Positions 8,225-16,626 of a stretch of 45,253 nt of DNA are shown here, in pieces. Source of the DNA: Fibrobacter sp. (GTDB lineage: Bacteria > Fibrobacterota > Fibrobacteria > Fibrobacterales > Fibrobacteraceae). The DNA is taken from contig JAKSIK010000019.1 of assembly GCA_024398835.1 (NCBI GenBank), positions 1-45,253 on the forward strand, given 5' to 3'. Every line of letters starts with the position of its first letter. The first letter of the stretch is position 1. The notes under the pieces are model-generated. The model had not been told where the DNA came from. It ran no database searches and saw only the letters and a program-made list of their open reading frames with translations. Both the position numbers and the translations under genes were made by a program.

Positions 8225-9346
8225 ATGAAGTTTCAAATTCAGAAAACCGTATTTCAGGATGCTCTGCAGGCAGCTATCAATGCCGTGCCTAATAAGTCCA
8301 CCATCCAAATCCTGAACAACTTCTCTCTGCGCCTCGAAGGCAACTTCTTGGAAATCAGCGCCACCGACCTGGACCTGGGTGTCAGGGTCAAGGTTGAAGT
8401 GAATGGCGAACGCGACGGCGCCGTCGTGATTAACGCCCGCAAGCTTTTGGAATTGGTGAAGAGCCTCGTAGACCCGAGCATCACCACTGTTAGCGTGGAT
8501 GTGCAAGACTACTTGGCAAAGTTCAAGTGGAGCGACAAGGGCCAGGCAAGCATTACTGGTTTCGATGCCAGTGACTTCCCTCCATTCCCCGCTGTGGATG
8601 ATGGCGAAACTCTGAGCTTCGCTGCCAGCGAACTGGATTTCTTGGTGGAAAAGACCAAGTTTGCAACTTCTACCGACTCCACCCGTTTGAGCCTCAACGG
8701 CATCTTCCTGGAAGCCAAGGATGGCCATGTTTCCATGATTGCTACCGACGGTCACCGTCTGGGCCGCGCTTCCATTGAACAGGAAGGCGCCAACCTGAAC
8801 GCCGGCGTGATCATCCCCCGCAAGGCTCTGGAACAGATTCTCCACATGGCAAAGAGCGATGCCACTATCGAAGTGCGTACTTCTGCCACTCACATCCTCT
8901 TCAACACCGGTTCCATCCAGGTGATTTCCAAGCTGTACGAAGGACCGTATCCCAACTACCGTGCTGTGATTCCGCAGAACTTTGAACGCACCGTCCAGCT
9001 GAACACCACGGAGTTCCTGAACAAGATGCGCAGTGTGATTGCCATGGCAAACGCCCGCACGCACAAGGTTCGCCTGCAGATTGATGGCAGCGTGATGGAA
9101 ATGAGCGCTAGCGACCCGGATGTGGGCGGCGCTTCTTCTGAAGCAATTGCAGTGACCCACAATGGCGAAGGCAGTTTCAGCATCGGTTTCGACGGCCGCT
9201 ACATTACTGAAATCTTCAGCATGTGCAAGAGCGAAGAGACTGTGATGAAGATGAACAACCCCATTGGCGCCTGCATCATCGAACCTGTTGGCGACGACCT
9301 GGGATTCAGCTTCCTCCTGATGCCCACGCACCTGACGGAAGACTAA
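8225..9346 (+). CDS. dnaN: DNA polymerase III beta subunit (sliding clamp)
   Basis: The 373-residue protein has the normal length for the beta clamp, which forms a ring around DNA and tethers polymerase III. The N-terminus MKFQIQKTVFQDALQAA, the ATDLDLGV and ATDGHRLG segments and the C-terminal LLMPTHL are typical. Three clamp domains are expected at about 1-120, 125-245 and 250-373. The ribosome-binding site AGAGGTG lies in the end of the upstream small gene. dnaA is not adjacent here, unlike the classical dnaA-dnaN order. Confidence 0.97.
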   Translation: MKFQIQKTVFQDALQAAINAVPNKSTIQILNNFSLRLEGNFLEISATDLDLGVRVKVEVNGERDGAVVINARKLLELVKSLVDPSITTVSVDVQDYLAKFKWSDKGQASITGFDASDFPPFPAVDDGETLSFAASELDFLVEKTKFATSTDSTRLSLNGIFLEAKDGHVSMIATDGHRLGRASIEQEGANLNAGVIIPRKALEQILHMAKSDATIEVRTSATHILFNTGSIQVISKLYEGPYPNYRAVIPQNFERTVQLNTTEFLNKMRSVIAMANARTHKVRLQIDGSVMEMSASDPDVGGASSEAIAVTHNGEGSFSIGFDGRYITEIFSMCKSEETVMKMNNPIGACIIEPVGDDLGFSFLLMPTHLTED

Positions 9347-9369
9347 TCCTTCAGTCTAAAAGATTTCAG

Positions 9370-9398
9370 AAGGGTCCCGCTGTGGACCCTTTTGTTTT
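9370..9398 (+). terminator. Rho-independent terminator after dnaN
   Basis: AAGGGTCC (9370-9377) pairs with GGACCCTT (9384-9391) around CGCTGT, followed by TTGTTTT. Confidence 0.85.
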
Positions 9399-9449
9399 CT
9401 TCGAGACAGCGCACTGCTTAAATCCCTAGAACTTATTGCCGCAAAAACC

Positions 9450-10172
9450 ATGCCGAATCAAATCCGTAAACGCATCAGCAAGAAGATTACCAAGGCCATC
9501 CACGACTTCGGTTTGATTGAGGATGGAGACAAGGTGCTGATTGCCGTCAGTGGCGGTAAGGATTCCAGCGTGCTACTGATGGAACTGGCCAGCCGCATGG
9601 GGAAGTTTTTGCCCAACTGCGAACTCGGAGCCATACACATCCAGAGCGATTTTGCGGACAAGGCGCCGCGGAAATTTTTGGAGGACCTGGCCCTCCAGTA
9701 TCCGCAGATTCCGTTCTTCTTTAAGGATGTGGCGGTGGAAGCTAGACTCAAGGAAGGCCGCAAGCTGAACTGCTACTGGTGCAGCACCCAGCGCCGCACA
9801 GAACTCATCAAGTTCGCGCGGGAGAAGGGCTACAACAAGATTGCGCTCGGGCACCACATGGACGACATTGTGGAAACCCTCCTGATGAACATGCTCTACA
9901 AGGGCGAGTTCAGCGGGATGCCGCCCATGGTACCTTACGAAAAGTATCCCGTGAGCATCATCCGCCCGCTGTGCTACTGCGAAGAGAGCGAAATCATCGA
10001 GTATGCGGAAGATGCAGACATCAAGAAGTTCACCTGCACCTGCGAGTTCTCCAAGGGAAGTCACCGGAAGAGCATCCGGGAGGAAATCAAGGCCCTCACC
10101 AAGGGGAACTCTACCTTAAAAGCTAATTTGTTCGAAAGTATGCGTAACATCAAGATGGATTACCTGCTGTGA
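9450..10172 (+). CDS. ttcA: tRNA 2-thiocytidine synthetase TtcA-like
   Basis: A PP-loop ATPase of 240 residues. The motif SGGKDS spans 34-39, CYWC gives Cys108 and Cys111, and a later cysteine pair sits at 196 and 198. GHHMDDIVETLLMNMLY and GEFSGMPP match the TtcA family. TtcA thiolates C32 of some tRNAs, using an iron-sulfur cluster held by such cysteines. No clear Shine-Dalgarno precedes ATG 9450. The stop overlaps the start of the next gene (TGATG), so the two are translationally coupled although functionally unlike. Confidence 0.88.
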   Translation: MPNQIRKRISKKITKAIHDFGLIEDGDKVLIAVSGGKDSSVLLMELASRMGKFLPNCELGAIHIQSDFADKAPRKFLEDLALQYPQIPFFFKDVAVEARLKEGRKLNCYWCSTQRRTELIKFAREKGYNKIALGHHMDDIVETLLMNMLYKGEFSGMPPMVPYEKYPVSIIRPLCYCEESEIIEYAEDADIKKFTCTCEFSKGSHRKSIREEIKALTKGNSTLKANLFESMRNIKMDYLL

Positions 10173-11092
10173 TGAGATTGGGATGGAAATGTACGTTGCT
10201 GATGGGCGTGGCAATGCTCTGCGGATGTAGCACAAGCAGTACCTACACCCGCATCAATGCTTTTGAACTGGAAGTGCCCTCGGCACCGGACATGCATGGC
10301 GCCAATGGCTATATGAATCCTGGGGAGAGCAACTGGAGAATCAGCGGAGACATAAATATCCACAAGGAAGAGGGGCTACACCGCGGTGGCTACGGTGTGA
10401 ATAGCACCAGCTGCAAACTCGGAAGTTGCGATAGGATTCATTTGCCACAAGAAAAAGTCCACGATAGTTTTGTGCGAAAAAATATGGACTATTTTTCCGG
10501 AGACATTGAATACCTTACCAAATCCGGTTCATCAAGAGATGCCATTGACCAAAATGCAGGCGGTATGTTCAGTTTTGGAATCGCATACCGGCAAGGCGCC
10601 TTGATACACGCCGGCTTTGGAATCAATACCAAGTATTTTGAAATGGGAGCAACCCTGGGTTTGTGGGGCCAATACCGCCACCTCACCTACCGCGCCACCA
10701 AATACAGCTGCCATAGGGATGTTTTTCCTGCGAATTTTTATGCTTACCAAGACGATGAAGACAAAGAAATCTATGAGGAGCATTACACGGACTATGACGA
10801 TGCCACCACCATTGTGGGCACCTACGGAGGCTACCTGAGCGCCTATTACGGCCCCATGTTCCTCACCTTCAGCGCAAGCATCTACACGCCCGTAATGACC
10901 CTCACCACCAGCGATAGCTACTACAGATTCCGCAACATGGAAGAAGACATGCCGAAGGTGATTACGGAATACTTTACATTTGGCTACCGCATCAGCAAAA
11001 TGGTGGAAGTCCACGCCGGCGCAAGCAATATGCTTGGAGAATTTGAGGGCTGGCACTGGGGCGCCACTGGTGGCGTTTCCTTCTATCTCTGA
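10172..11092 (+). CDS. Putative outer-membrane lipoprotein
   Basis: The 306-residue product has a lipoprotein signal ending in LCGC. After a polar segment, residues about 125-306 alternate Gly/aromatic strands (SFGIAYRQGALIHAGFGI, GGYLSAYYGPMFLTFSASIY, final aromatic-rich VSFYL), which looks like a small beta-barrel. An outer-membrane location is inferred. ATG 10172 overlaps the ttcA stop; GTG at 10169 is the alternative. The 3' end overlaps the convergent deacetylase gene by 10 bases. No family recognised. Confidence 0.7.
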   Translation: MRLGWKCTLLMGVAMLCGCSTSSTYTRINAFELEVPSAPDMHGANGYMNPGESNWRISGDINIHKEEGLHRGGYGVNSTSCKLGSCDRIHLPQEKVHDSFVRKNMDYFSGDIEYLTKSGSSRDAIDQNAGGMFSFGIAYRQGALIHAGFGINTKYFEMGATLGLWGQYRHLTYRATKYSCHRDVFPANFYAYQDDEDKEIYEEHYTDYDDATTIVGTYGGYLSAYYGPMFLTFSASIYTPVMTLTTSDSYYRFRNMEEDMPKVITEYFTFGYRISKMVEVHAGASNMLGEFEGWHWGATGGVSFYL

Positions 11093-12405
11093 ACTCTAAT
11101 AATGCGGGACTTGTTGGAGGGAGAAATTGTACGGCCCTTCAAATCGAAATACTGCTTGGGTAGTCCAAGGCCTGTTGGAAGGCTTCTGGGAAGAATAGCC
11201 TGCTCTTCTTCTTTCTTTGGCTTTTTACCATTGTCATCATCAACATCCTTTTTGCTATCACCTTCACCATCATCATCTAATTTTTTCTCTTCATCACCGC
11301 CATCGTCATCATCCGTTTTCGAAGAATCACGGCCTGCTATTTCTGCTTGAGTAGCTTCACGAACGACTACACTCTTTTTTGCAAATTCCAAAGTGTACCG
11401 GTTCTGTTCATCGGGCCACAACAATTCCTCACCTTGCTCTAAAACAACAGAAGCATCGCTTGACCACCCCGTTTCGGCAAGGAACTCTGCATTCAATATC
11501 ACTTTGACAGGTATGCTCTTTGGCATGTTGGAGTGTGGCATTTCCCACTGAAGCGTATAGCGGGAATCGCTCTTAACCGCAGAGACTGTATCCAAAGTAA
11601 AGTGGGCCAGATAGTAGGCGCCAGCAGAGCTAAACGTAGTAACCCACATGTCGTTCTCCAAAGCATGGCGAATCATGGCTTCCATATCTTTCGGACTAGC
11701 TGACAAATTTACGTCATCATCAGCTACCCCATGAGTAAGAACCACAAGCCAGGAGCCCTCAGGACCGGGACGCAACCAAGATTCCATAGAGGCAGTATCT
11801 ACCATAACAGCTGCCGTGTCCAAAGAGGCGCACATGCTTTCCGCTGTTTCCATAGAGCGATCCCAGCCTTTTGCCCACAAATTAAAGACATCAGATGTAG
11901 TACTCCAATTGACGCGACCATGCCATCCACAATTGCGATTGAGAAAATACCTTTTATCAATCATACTTATGACATCATCATTCTTGGCGCAAAAAGGCGT
12001 GGCAAAAGCGGTGACCGTTATGTTCGCGCCTTCTGCTGCAAGCATGGACTCAATGTCAGATGCCGAACCAATAACCTCCTTCTCCAGCTCCGCAAAATCT
12101 GCAATGGTATCTAATTTTTGATGACTGTAGCTGTGACTACCGATTTCGTGGCCGGCATTTGCTAGAGCCGCAAAGCCTTTTACATCCTGTTGGAGGTAAG
12201 ATGCCCCTGCCATAAAAAAAGTGACATGCGCTTCGGGCATGGTGTCGAGAATAGGTTTCAGGTTCTGAGGTTGACTAGCGAGACCATCATCAAAGGTGAA
12301 GCTGACAGCAGCACGATGACCATTCCAGGGTACCGTTACAAAAGGGACCGCAGCGAAGGAAGTCATCGCCATCGCAAAAAACAAAGAAGCAAAAATTCTA
12401 ATCAT
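11083..12405 (-). CDS. Secreted polysaccharide deacetylase (CE4/NodB) with acidic linker
   Basis: A NodB-domain enzyme removing acetyl groups from a polysaccharide such as xylan, chitin or peptidoglycan. Numbered from ATG 12405, a signal peptide (1-19) precedes SFTFDDG with catalytic and metal aspartates 39/40, then GSHSYSH giving metal histidines 91/95. After the catalytic and a beta-rich region comes an acidic Asp/Glu/Lys linker (about 350-400), then a short tail with YFDLKGRTI ending RIIRVQR, which resembles type IX secretion C-terminal signals. Two starts are possible: ATG 12414 directly abuts AGGGG, while 12405 lies nine bases from it and gives a cleaner signal peptide, so I prefer 12405. 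Confidence 0.82.
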   Translation of the reverse strand: MIRIFASLFFAMAMTSFAAVPFVTVPWNGHRAAVSFTFDDGLASQPQNLKPILDTMPEAHVTFFMAGASYLQQDVKGFAALANAGHEIGSHSYSHQKLDTIADFAELEKEVIGSASDIESMLAAEGANITVTAFATPFCAKNDDVISMIDKRYFLNRNCGWHGRVNWSTTSDVFNLWAKGWDRSMETAESMCASLDTAAVMVDTASMESWLRPGPEGSWLVVLTHGVADDDVNLSASPKDMEAMIRHALENDMWVTTFSSAGAYYLAHFTLDTVSAVKSDSRYTLQWEMPHSNMPKSIPVKVILNAEFLAETGWSSDASVVLEQGEELLWPDEQNRYTLEFAKKSVVVREATQAEIAGRDSSKTDDDDGGDEEKKLDDDGEGDSKKDVDDDNGKKPKKEEEQAILPRSLPTGLGLPKQYFDLKGRTISPSNKSRIIRVQR

Positions 12406-12423
12406 GTTGTCCATCCCCTGTAA

Positions 12424-12452
12424 AATATAACCTCACAAGGTTTAGCTGTCAT
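12424..12452 (-). promoter_or_regulatory. Promoter of the deacetylase gene
   Basis: On the minus strand ATGACA (12452-12447), a 17-nt spacer and TATATT (12429-12424) form a good sigma70-like promoter. The predicted start point is around 12417-12419, giving almost no 5' leader. A small AACCT/AGGTT inverted repeat (12429-12442) lies in the spacer. Confidence 0.6.
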
Positions 12453-12463
12453 CAAAACGCTAT

Positions 12464-14566
12464 CTAGTTTTTGATTTCTTTTCCAAAAGGCTTTGTGAGC
12501 ATGATTAACACCGGAGTGATGGTGAAGTCTGCCACTAATGCCGTAGCAAGGCCGATGCTTGCCATAAGCCCGACCCTAAAGAAGATGGTTACGGGACTCA
12601 CCATATAGGCCACAAACATCATGCAGAGAATGATGGTGGTGCTCACCATGCTCTTCCCTACATCTTTGAATGTGGTGAGAATAGACTCGCGATAATTGCC
12701 ACAGCGTTCAAAACAGAGCTTAGAGTGATTCACAAAATGGATGGTATCGTCTACAGCGATGCCCAAAGCCATGGGCATGACCATCATGGTCATCATATCC
12801 ATACTGAAACCACAGATTCCCATGACTCCACCAATCACGAGAATCGGCGCCACATTTGGAATCATGCCGATAAGACCCGTTTTTATACTCATGAAAGAGA
12901 TAATCAGAAGTATCGCAATCACTGCAAAGGAAATGCAGATGGATTCAATTTCACCCTTCACCAGCTTGTTGTTCATGGAGGTTTGTTCCACGGCATAGCC
13001 TTCCACGCCAACGGAAGCCTTAGGGAAATGTTTGCGAACAAGAGCCTGGGCGCTATCCATATCCACTTCCGCCTGCTGTGAGTTCCATTCCTTCAGTTCC
13101 ACATGGATGTAGGCCATGCCGAAATTTTCAGAGACTCCGCCCACCATTGCGCGTGCCTTGCCCTCGGTAATTTTTGTGAGGGGAAGTTTACCCAAATCCT
13201 GGATGGCACTATCCAACGCCATAAAGTTTTCGGGATTCTTGAAAGCATCCGGTTCGCCAAAATCCACCATCACATTGTAAGAATAAACATTGGCCAGCTC
13301 CGAATCCATAAGCTCTACCAGGCGCTCCACAAAAGGCAACTTGGTGCCAAACATTTCTACATAATCCATATTCACCTTCAGCCATGTGCAGCCGATTGCG
13401 CTAGCAATGCAGATTACAATGGAGATGAGGGTAATGGGAAGTTTTAGGCCCAGCACTTTTGTGCCCAATTTTTCCAAAAAATTTTCAATGAAGCCAAAGT
13501 TGTTTTTCGTCGGATTTTCTGGCGTATTTCGTGCCGACCCACCATAACTAAAAAGGATGGGTACCAAGATAATCACATACAGATAAACTGCAAAAACCAC
13601 GGCACCGCAAATAGTACCGATAATCCTCAATACGGGCATTTCCACAAAGAGGAAGGAAAGCATGGAAGCCACCGTAGTCACCACCGTAAATAGGATAGGC
13701 CAGCCTGTTTCCGTAACGGCTTCCACAAGGGCTGCTTTACGATTATTCAGGCGGCTATAGGCTTGCTTAAAACTGTTGATGTAATGGATGGAATAGCCCA
13801 CACTCAGCGCCATCCCGAGCATCACAGGAAGCGTGAACAAGGCAAAGTCCGGCTTGACTCCAATCCAGCCGCAAATGCCAAACACGGATGCCATGGCGAG
13901 GGCCGTCGCCATAAAGGGAACTAGAACGCCAAACTTGTTGCGGGTGAAAAACGCGAGACAGAAAATCATGATGAAAACGCCAATGATGACGGAGCGAGCC
14001 GCCTGAGGCATGGAAGCATCGTTCTTCACCACATCCAGATAAGGCTCGCCGGCGGCATTCAAATCCCACAGTTCGGAATTGAATTCCGGACGGGCCAGAA
14101 GATCTGCTACAGCACGCCCAACTTTTGTGGCATCCTTTGCCGGATTTTCATAGCGCTCCAGGCTCATGTGGATGAGGGCTTCAGTACCCACAGAATTTTC
14201 AATGGCATGAATTTCTTTTGCCAGGGGGATGTTCGCCAGCATATAGCGGGAAAGAGAGTCCCACATTTCCATGATAGCGGAATCCCGAACGCTTGGCGCA
14301 GGATTTTCGCCCGGCGTACCTTTTGCAGTTACCAGAATGACAACGCTAGCGTCGTTCCCGAAATTCTCCCGAAACTTTTCCGCATTAAGCTTGGCAGAAT
14401 CCCCTTCCAGAAACCAGCCGTCATTGGTGAAGGTAAATTCAAACCGCAAAATCCCCGCGGCGGCAAGAAGCGTAAAGAGAATGACTCCTAAAAGAATCCC
14501 GCCACGATGAGCCGTTTGGAACCGGCCCAGTTTATTGAAGAACTTGTTGATTTGCTGAATGCGCAT
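12464..14566 (-). CDS. RND/MMPL-family membrane transporter
   Basis: A predicted exporter of about 700 residues in the inner membrane. One N-terminal helix is followed by a large periplasmic domain (FGNDASVVILV region), a cluster of about five helices including the sterol-sensing-like GYSIHYINSFK region, a second periplasmic domain and a second helix cluster with GIAVDDTIHFVNHSK. This two-fold repeat is typical of MMPL/hydrophobe-exporter RND proteins, which move lipids or hopanoid-like substrates; substrate unknown. The start at 14566 is uncertain: a frame extension to ATG 14620 exists and neither start has a clear ribosome-binding site. The downstream deacetylase has its own promoter. Confidence 0.83.
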   Translation of the reverse strand: MRIQQINKFFNKLGRFQTAHRGGILLGVILFTLLAAAGILRFEFTFTNDGWFLEGDSAKLNAEKFRENFGNDASVVILVTAKGTPGENPAPSVRDSAIMEMWDSLSRYMLANIPLAKEIHAIENSVGTEALIHMSLERYENPAKDATKVGRAVADLLARPEFNSELWDLNAAGEPYLDVVKNDASMPQAARSVIIGVFIMIFCLAFFTRNKFGVLVPFMATALAMASVFGICGWIGVKPDFALFTLPVMLGMALSVGYSIHYINSFKQAYSRLNNRKAALVEAVTETGWPILFTVVTTVASMLSFLFVEMPVLRIIGTICGAVVFAVYLYVIILVPILFSYGGSARNTPENPTKNNFGFIENFLEKLGTKVLGLKLPITLISIVICIASAIGCTWLKVNMDYVEMFGTKLPFVERLVELMDSELANVYSYNVMVDFGEPDAFKNPENFMALDSAIQDLGKLPLTKITEGKARAMVGGVSENFGMAYIHVELKEWNSQQAEVDMDSAQALVRKHFPKASVGVEGYAVEQTSMNNKLVKGEIESICISFAVIAILLIISFMSIKTGLIGMIPNVAPILVIGGVMGICGFSMDMMTMMVMPMALGIAVDDTIHFVNHSKLCFERCGNYRESILTTFKDVGKSMVSTTIILCMMFVAYMVSPVTIFFRVGLMASIGLATALVADFTITPVLIMLTKPFGKEIKN

Positions 14567-14683
14567 GAGGGGATATTTTCTTATCAGGCGCAAAGATACA
14601 AATTGTGGGAAAACAGCCATCTGTATTATGAGTTTAAATCATTCACTTACGCCACGAGTCTTGATTATTTTTCCCATTCTCTC

Positions 14684-14712
14684 TTGACTTTCCGTACAAA
14701 TTAACATATATT
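14684..14712 (+). promoter_or_regulatory. Strong sigma70-type promoter
   Basis: TTGACT (14684-14689), 17 nt, TATATT (14707-14712). This is the best promoter match I found and directly precedes the small lipoprotein gene with its AAGGAG site at 14731. Confidence 0.75.
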
Positions 14713-14741
14713 ATGTAAGAAATTTGTAAGAAGGAGATTTT

Positions 14742-14912
14742 ATGAGAAAAACGTTTGCCATACTTATGGTGTTTGCCGCCATGGCCCTATTTACGGGTTG
14801 TGGAGATGATTCCAGCAGCGGACCGCATCGTTCTGGCTGTGTGGTGCAATGCATGGATCAGGGCAAAACGGAAGCACACTGCCAAGACGCATGCGCCTCC
14901 ATCGGCAAATAG
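14742..14912 (+). CDS. 56-residue lipoprotein with twin CX3C motif
   Basis: The tiny product begins MRKTFAILMVFAAMALFTGC, a lipoprotein signal with Cys20, followed by GDDSSSG. The mature part has exactly four further cysteines in the pattern C33-x3-C37-x9-C47-x3-C51. Such twin CX3C spacing can form a helical hairpin held by two disulfides, though homology to eukaryotic twin-CX3C proteins is not implied. A strong promoter and an AAGGAG site five bases before the ATG support expression. Function unknown; an envelope location is inferred. Confidence 0.75.
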   Translation: MRKTFAILMVFAAMALFTGCGDDSSSGPHRSGCVVQCMDQGKTEAHCQDACASIGK

Positions 14913-14979
14913 CCGTTTATATCACACTCGTTTTGTACCGCATCGACTCCTCGCCCGGCACATACCACACCGGCCCTTC

Positions 14980-15007
14980 CTATGCATTTAACTATATTTA
15001 TGCATAG
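14980..15007 (+). promoter_or_regulatory. Inverted repeat around a -10-like box upstream of ahcY
   Basis: CTATGCAT (14980-14987) and ATGCATAG (15000-15007) are perfect inverted arms separated by 12 nt. The spacer contains TATATT (14993-14998). A dimeric regulator binding here would cover the promoter of ahcY. No SAH riboswitch fold was recognised in this leader. Confidence 0.45.
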
Positions 15008-15102
15008 ATATTTAGAGGTGCGCGCAGAATTTGTGCCAAACCTATGCTCTGTTTACACCAAGTTTGTGCAAAATCCGTGCCGAACGCACCAAAGAGGATA
15101 AA

Positions 15103-16563
15103 ATGGAATACAAAATCAAGGATATCAACCTTGCCGTGGAAGGCCGCAAGGAACTCGATCTCGCCGAAACTGAAATGCCGGGCCTCATGGCTTTGCGCAA
15201 GGAATACGAAGGCAAGAAGCCGCTCGCAGGCGCCCGCATCATGGGTAGCCTCCACATGACGGTGCAGACCGCCATCCTCATCGAAACGCTCGTGGACCTG
15301 GGCGCAGATGTGCGCTGGGTCAGCTGCAACATCTTCAGCACGCAGGACAACGCCGCAGCCGCAGTCGTCGTCGGCAAGAAGGGCACCGTGGAAAACCCGC
15401 AGGGCGTGCCCGTGTTCGCCTGGAAGGGCGAATCCCTCGAAGACTACTGGGAAAACACCGCGAAGGCCCTCGTGTGGCCGGACGGCAAGACCGCCGACCT
15501 TATCGTGGATGACGGTGGCGACGCTACCATGCTCGTGACCTGCGGTGCAGAATTCGAAGACGCCGGCAAGGTGCCTGAATTCAACCCGGAAAAGGACAGC
15601 GAAGAATGGGGCGTATTCCTCGAAACCTGCCGCAAGATTTTCGCCCGCGACCCCAAGCAGTGGACCCGCGCCCGCGAAACCTTGAAGGGCGTTTCCGAAG
15701 AGACCACCACCGGCGTGCATCGTTTGTACCAGATGGCGAAGGATGGCCGCCTCAAGTTCCCGGCCATCAACGTGAACGATTCCGTCACGAAGTCCAAGTT
15801 CGACAACCTCTACGGCTGCCGCCACTCCTTAATCGACGGCATCAACCGTGCGACTGACGTGATGATGGCAGGCAAGATTGCAGTCGTGTGCGGCTACGGC
15901 GACGTGGGCAAGGGCTGCGCCCAGAGTCTCCGCGGCCAGGGCGCCCGCGTGATCATCACCGAAATCGACCCGATTTGCGCACTCCAGGCAGTGATGGAAG
16001 GCTACGAAGTGAAGACATTGGACGAAGTCGTCGACATGGCGGATATCTTCGTCACAACCACCGGCAACACGATGATCATCAGCGCCGCCCAGATGGCAAA
16101 GATGAAGCACCGCGCCATCGTGGGTAACATCGGCCACTTCGACAACGAAATCGACATGGCAGGCCTCAAGAAGATTCCGGGCATCGTCCGCAACGAAATC
16201 AAGCCGCAGTACGACGAATGGATTTTCCCGGATGGCCACAGCATCCTTGTGCTGGCCGAAGGCCGCCTCTTGAACCTCGGCTGCGCCACTGGCCACCCGA
16301 GCTTCGTGATGAGTGCAAGCTTCACGAACCAGACCATCGCCCAGGTGGACTTGTGGCTCAGCGCAAACGGCAAGAAGACCGTTTCCGGCCTCAAGTACGA
16401 AACCGGCACCGTGTACACCCTCCCGAAAATCCTCGACGAGAAGGTCGCCCGCCTCCACCTGGAAAAGCTGGGCGTTCACCTGACCAAGCTCACCCAGGCC
16501 CAGGCCGACTACATCGGCATGCCCGTGGAAGGCCCGTACAAGGTGGAGTTCTACAGGTATTAA
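15103..16563 (+). CDS. ahcY: Adenosylhomocysteinase
   Basis: This enzyme of 486 residues hydrolyses S-adenosylhomocysteine to adenosine and homocysteine, closing the methylation cycle with a bound NAD. Signature segments are [29 protein letters not shown], the NAD-binding [14 protein letters not shown] and the C-terminal YKVEFYRY, which completes the partner NAD site. The frame is open upstream to 15031, but AGAGGA before ATG 15103 and the family N-terminus (KDINLA) fix the start. Codon use is noticeably GC-rich and uniform, as in highly expressed genes. It is monocistronic, followed by a terminator. Confidence 0.97.
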   Translation: MEYKIKDINLAVEGRKELDLAETEMPGLMALRKEYEGKKPLAGARIMGSLHMTVQTAILIETLVDLGADVRWVSCNIFSTQDNAAAAVVVGKKGTVENPQGVPVFAWKGESLEDYWENTAKALVWPDGKTADLIVDDGGDATMLVTCGAEFEDAGKVPEFNPEKDSEEWGVFLETCRKIFARDPKQWTRARETLKGVSEETTTGVHRLYQMAKDGRLKFPAINVNDSVTKSKFDNLYGCRHSLIDGINRATDVMMAGKIAVVCGYGDVGKGCAQSLRGQGARVIITEIDPICALQAVMEGYEVKTLDEVVDMADIFVTTTGNTMIISAAQMAKMKHRAIVGNIGHFDNEIDMAGLKKIPGIVRNEIKPQYDEWIFPDGHSILVLAEGRLLNLGCATGHPSFVMSASFTNQTIAQVDLWLSANGKKTVSGLKYETGTVYTLPKILDEKVARLHLEKLGVHLTKLTQAQADYIGMPVEGPYKVEFYRY

Positions 16564-16598
16564 GAGATCGGCGCGTTGCGCCTGACACCTATTAAAAC

Positions 16599-16626
16599 AG
16601 GACCCTTTTACGGGGTCCTTTTTTTT
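16599..16626 (+). terminator. Rho-independent terminator after ahcY
   Basis: AGGACCC (16599-16605) pairs with GGGTCCT (16613-16619), followed by seven T residues. The T-run overlaps the stop codon of the convergent rpoN gene. Confidence 0.85.

Noticed and set aside
8201..9331. Long open frame antisense to dnaN (376 codons)
   Set aside because: It mirrors the codon structure of dnaN, has no ribosome-binding site and resembles no family; it is a shadow frame.
14913..15102. SAH or SAM riboswitch before ahcY
   Set aside because: No conserved riboswitch core could be recognised by eye; only the palindrome at 14980-15007 stands out.
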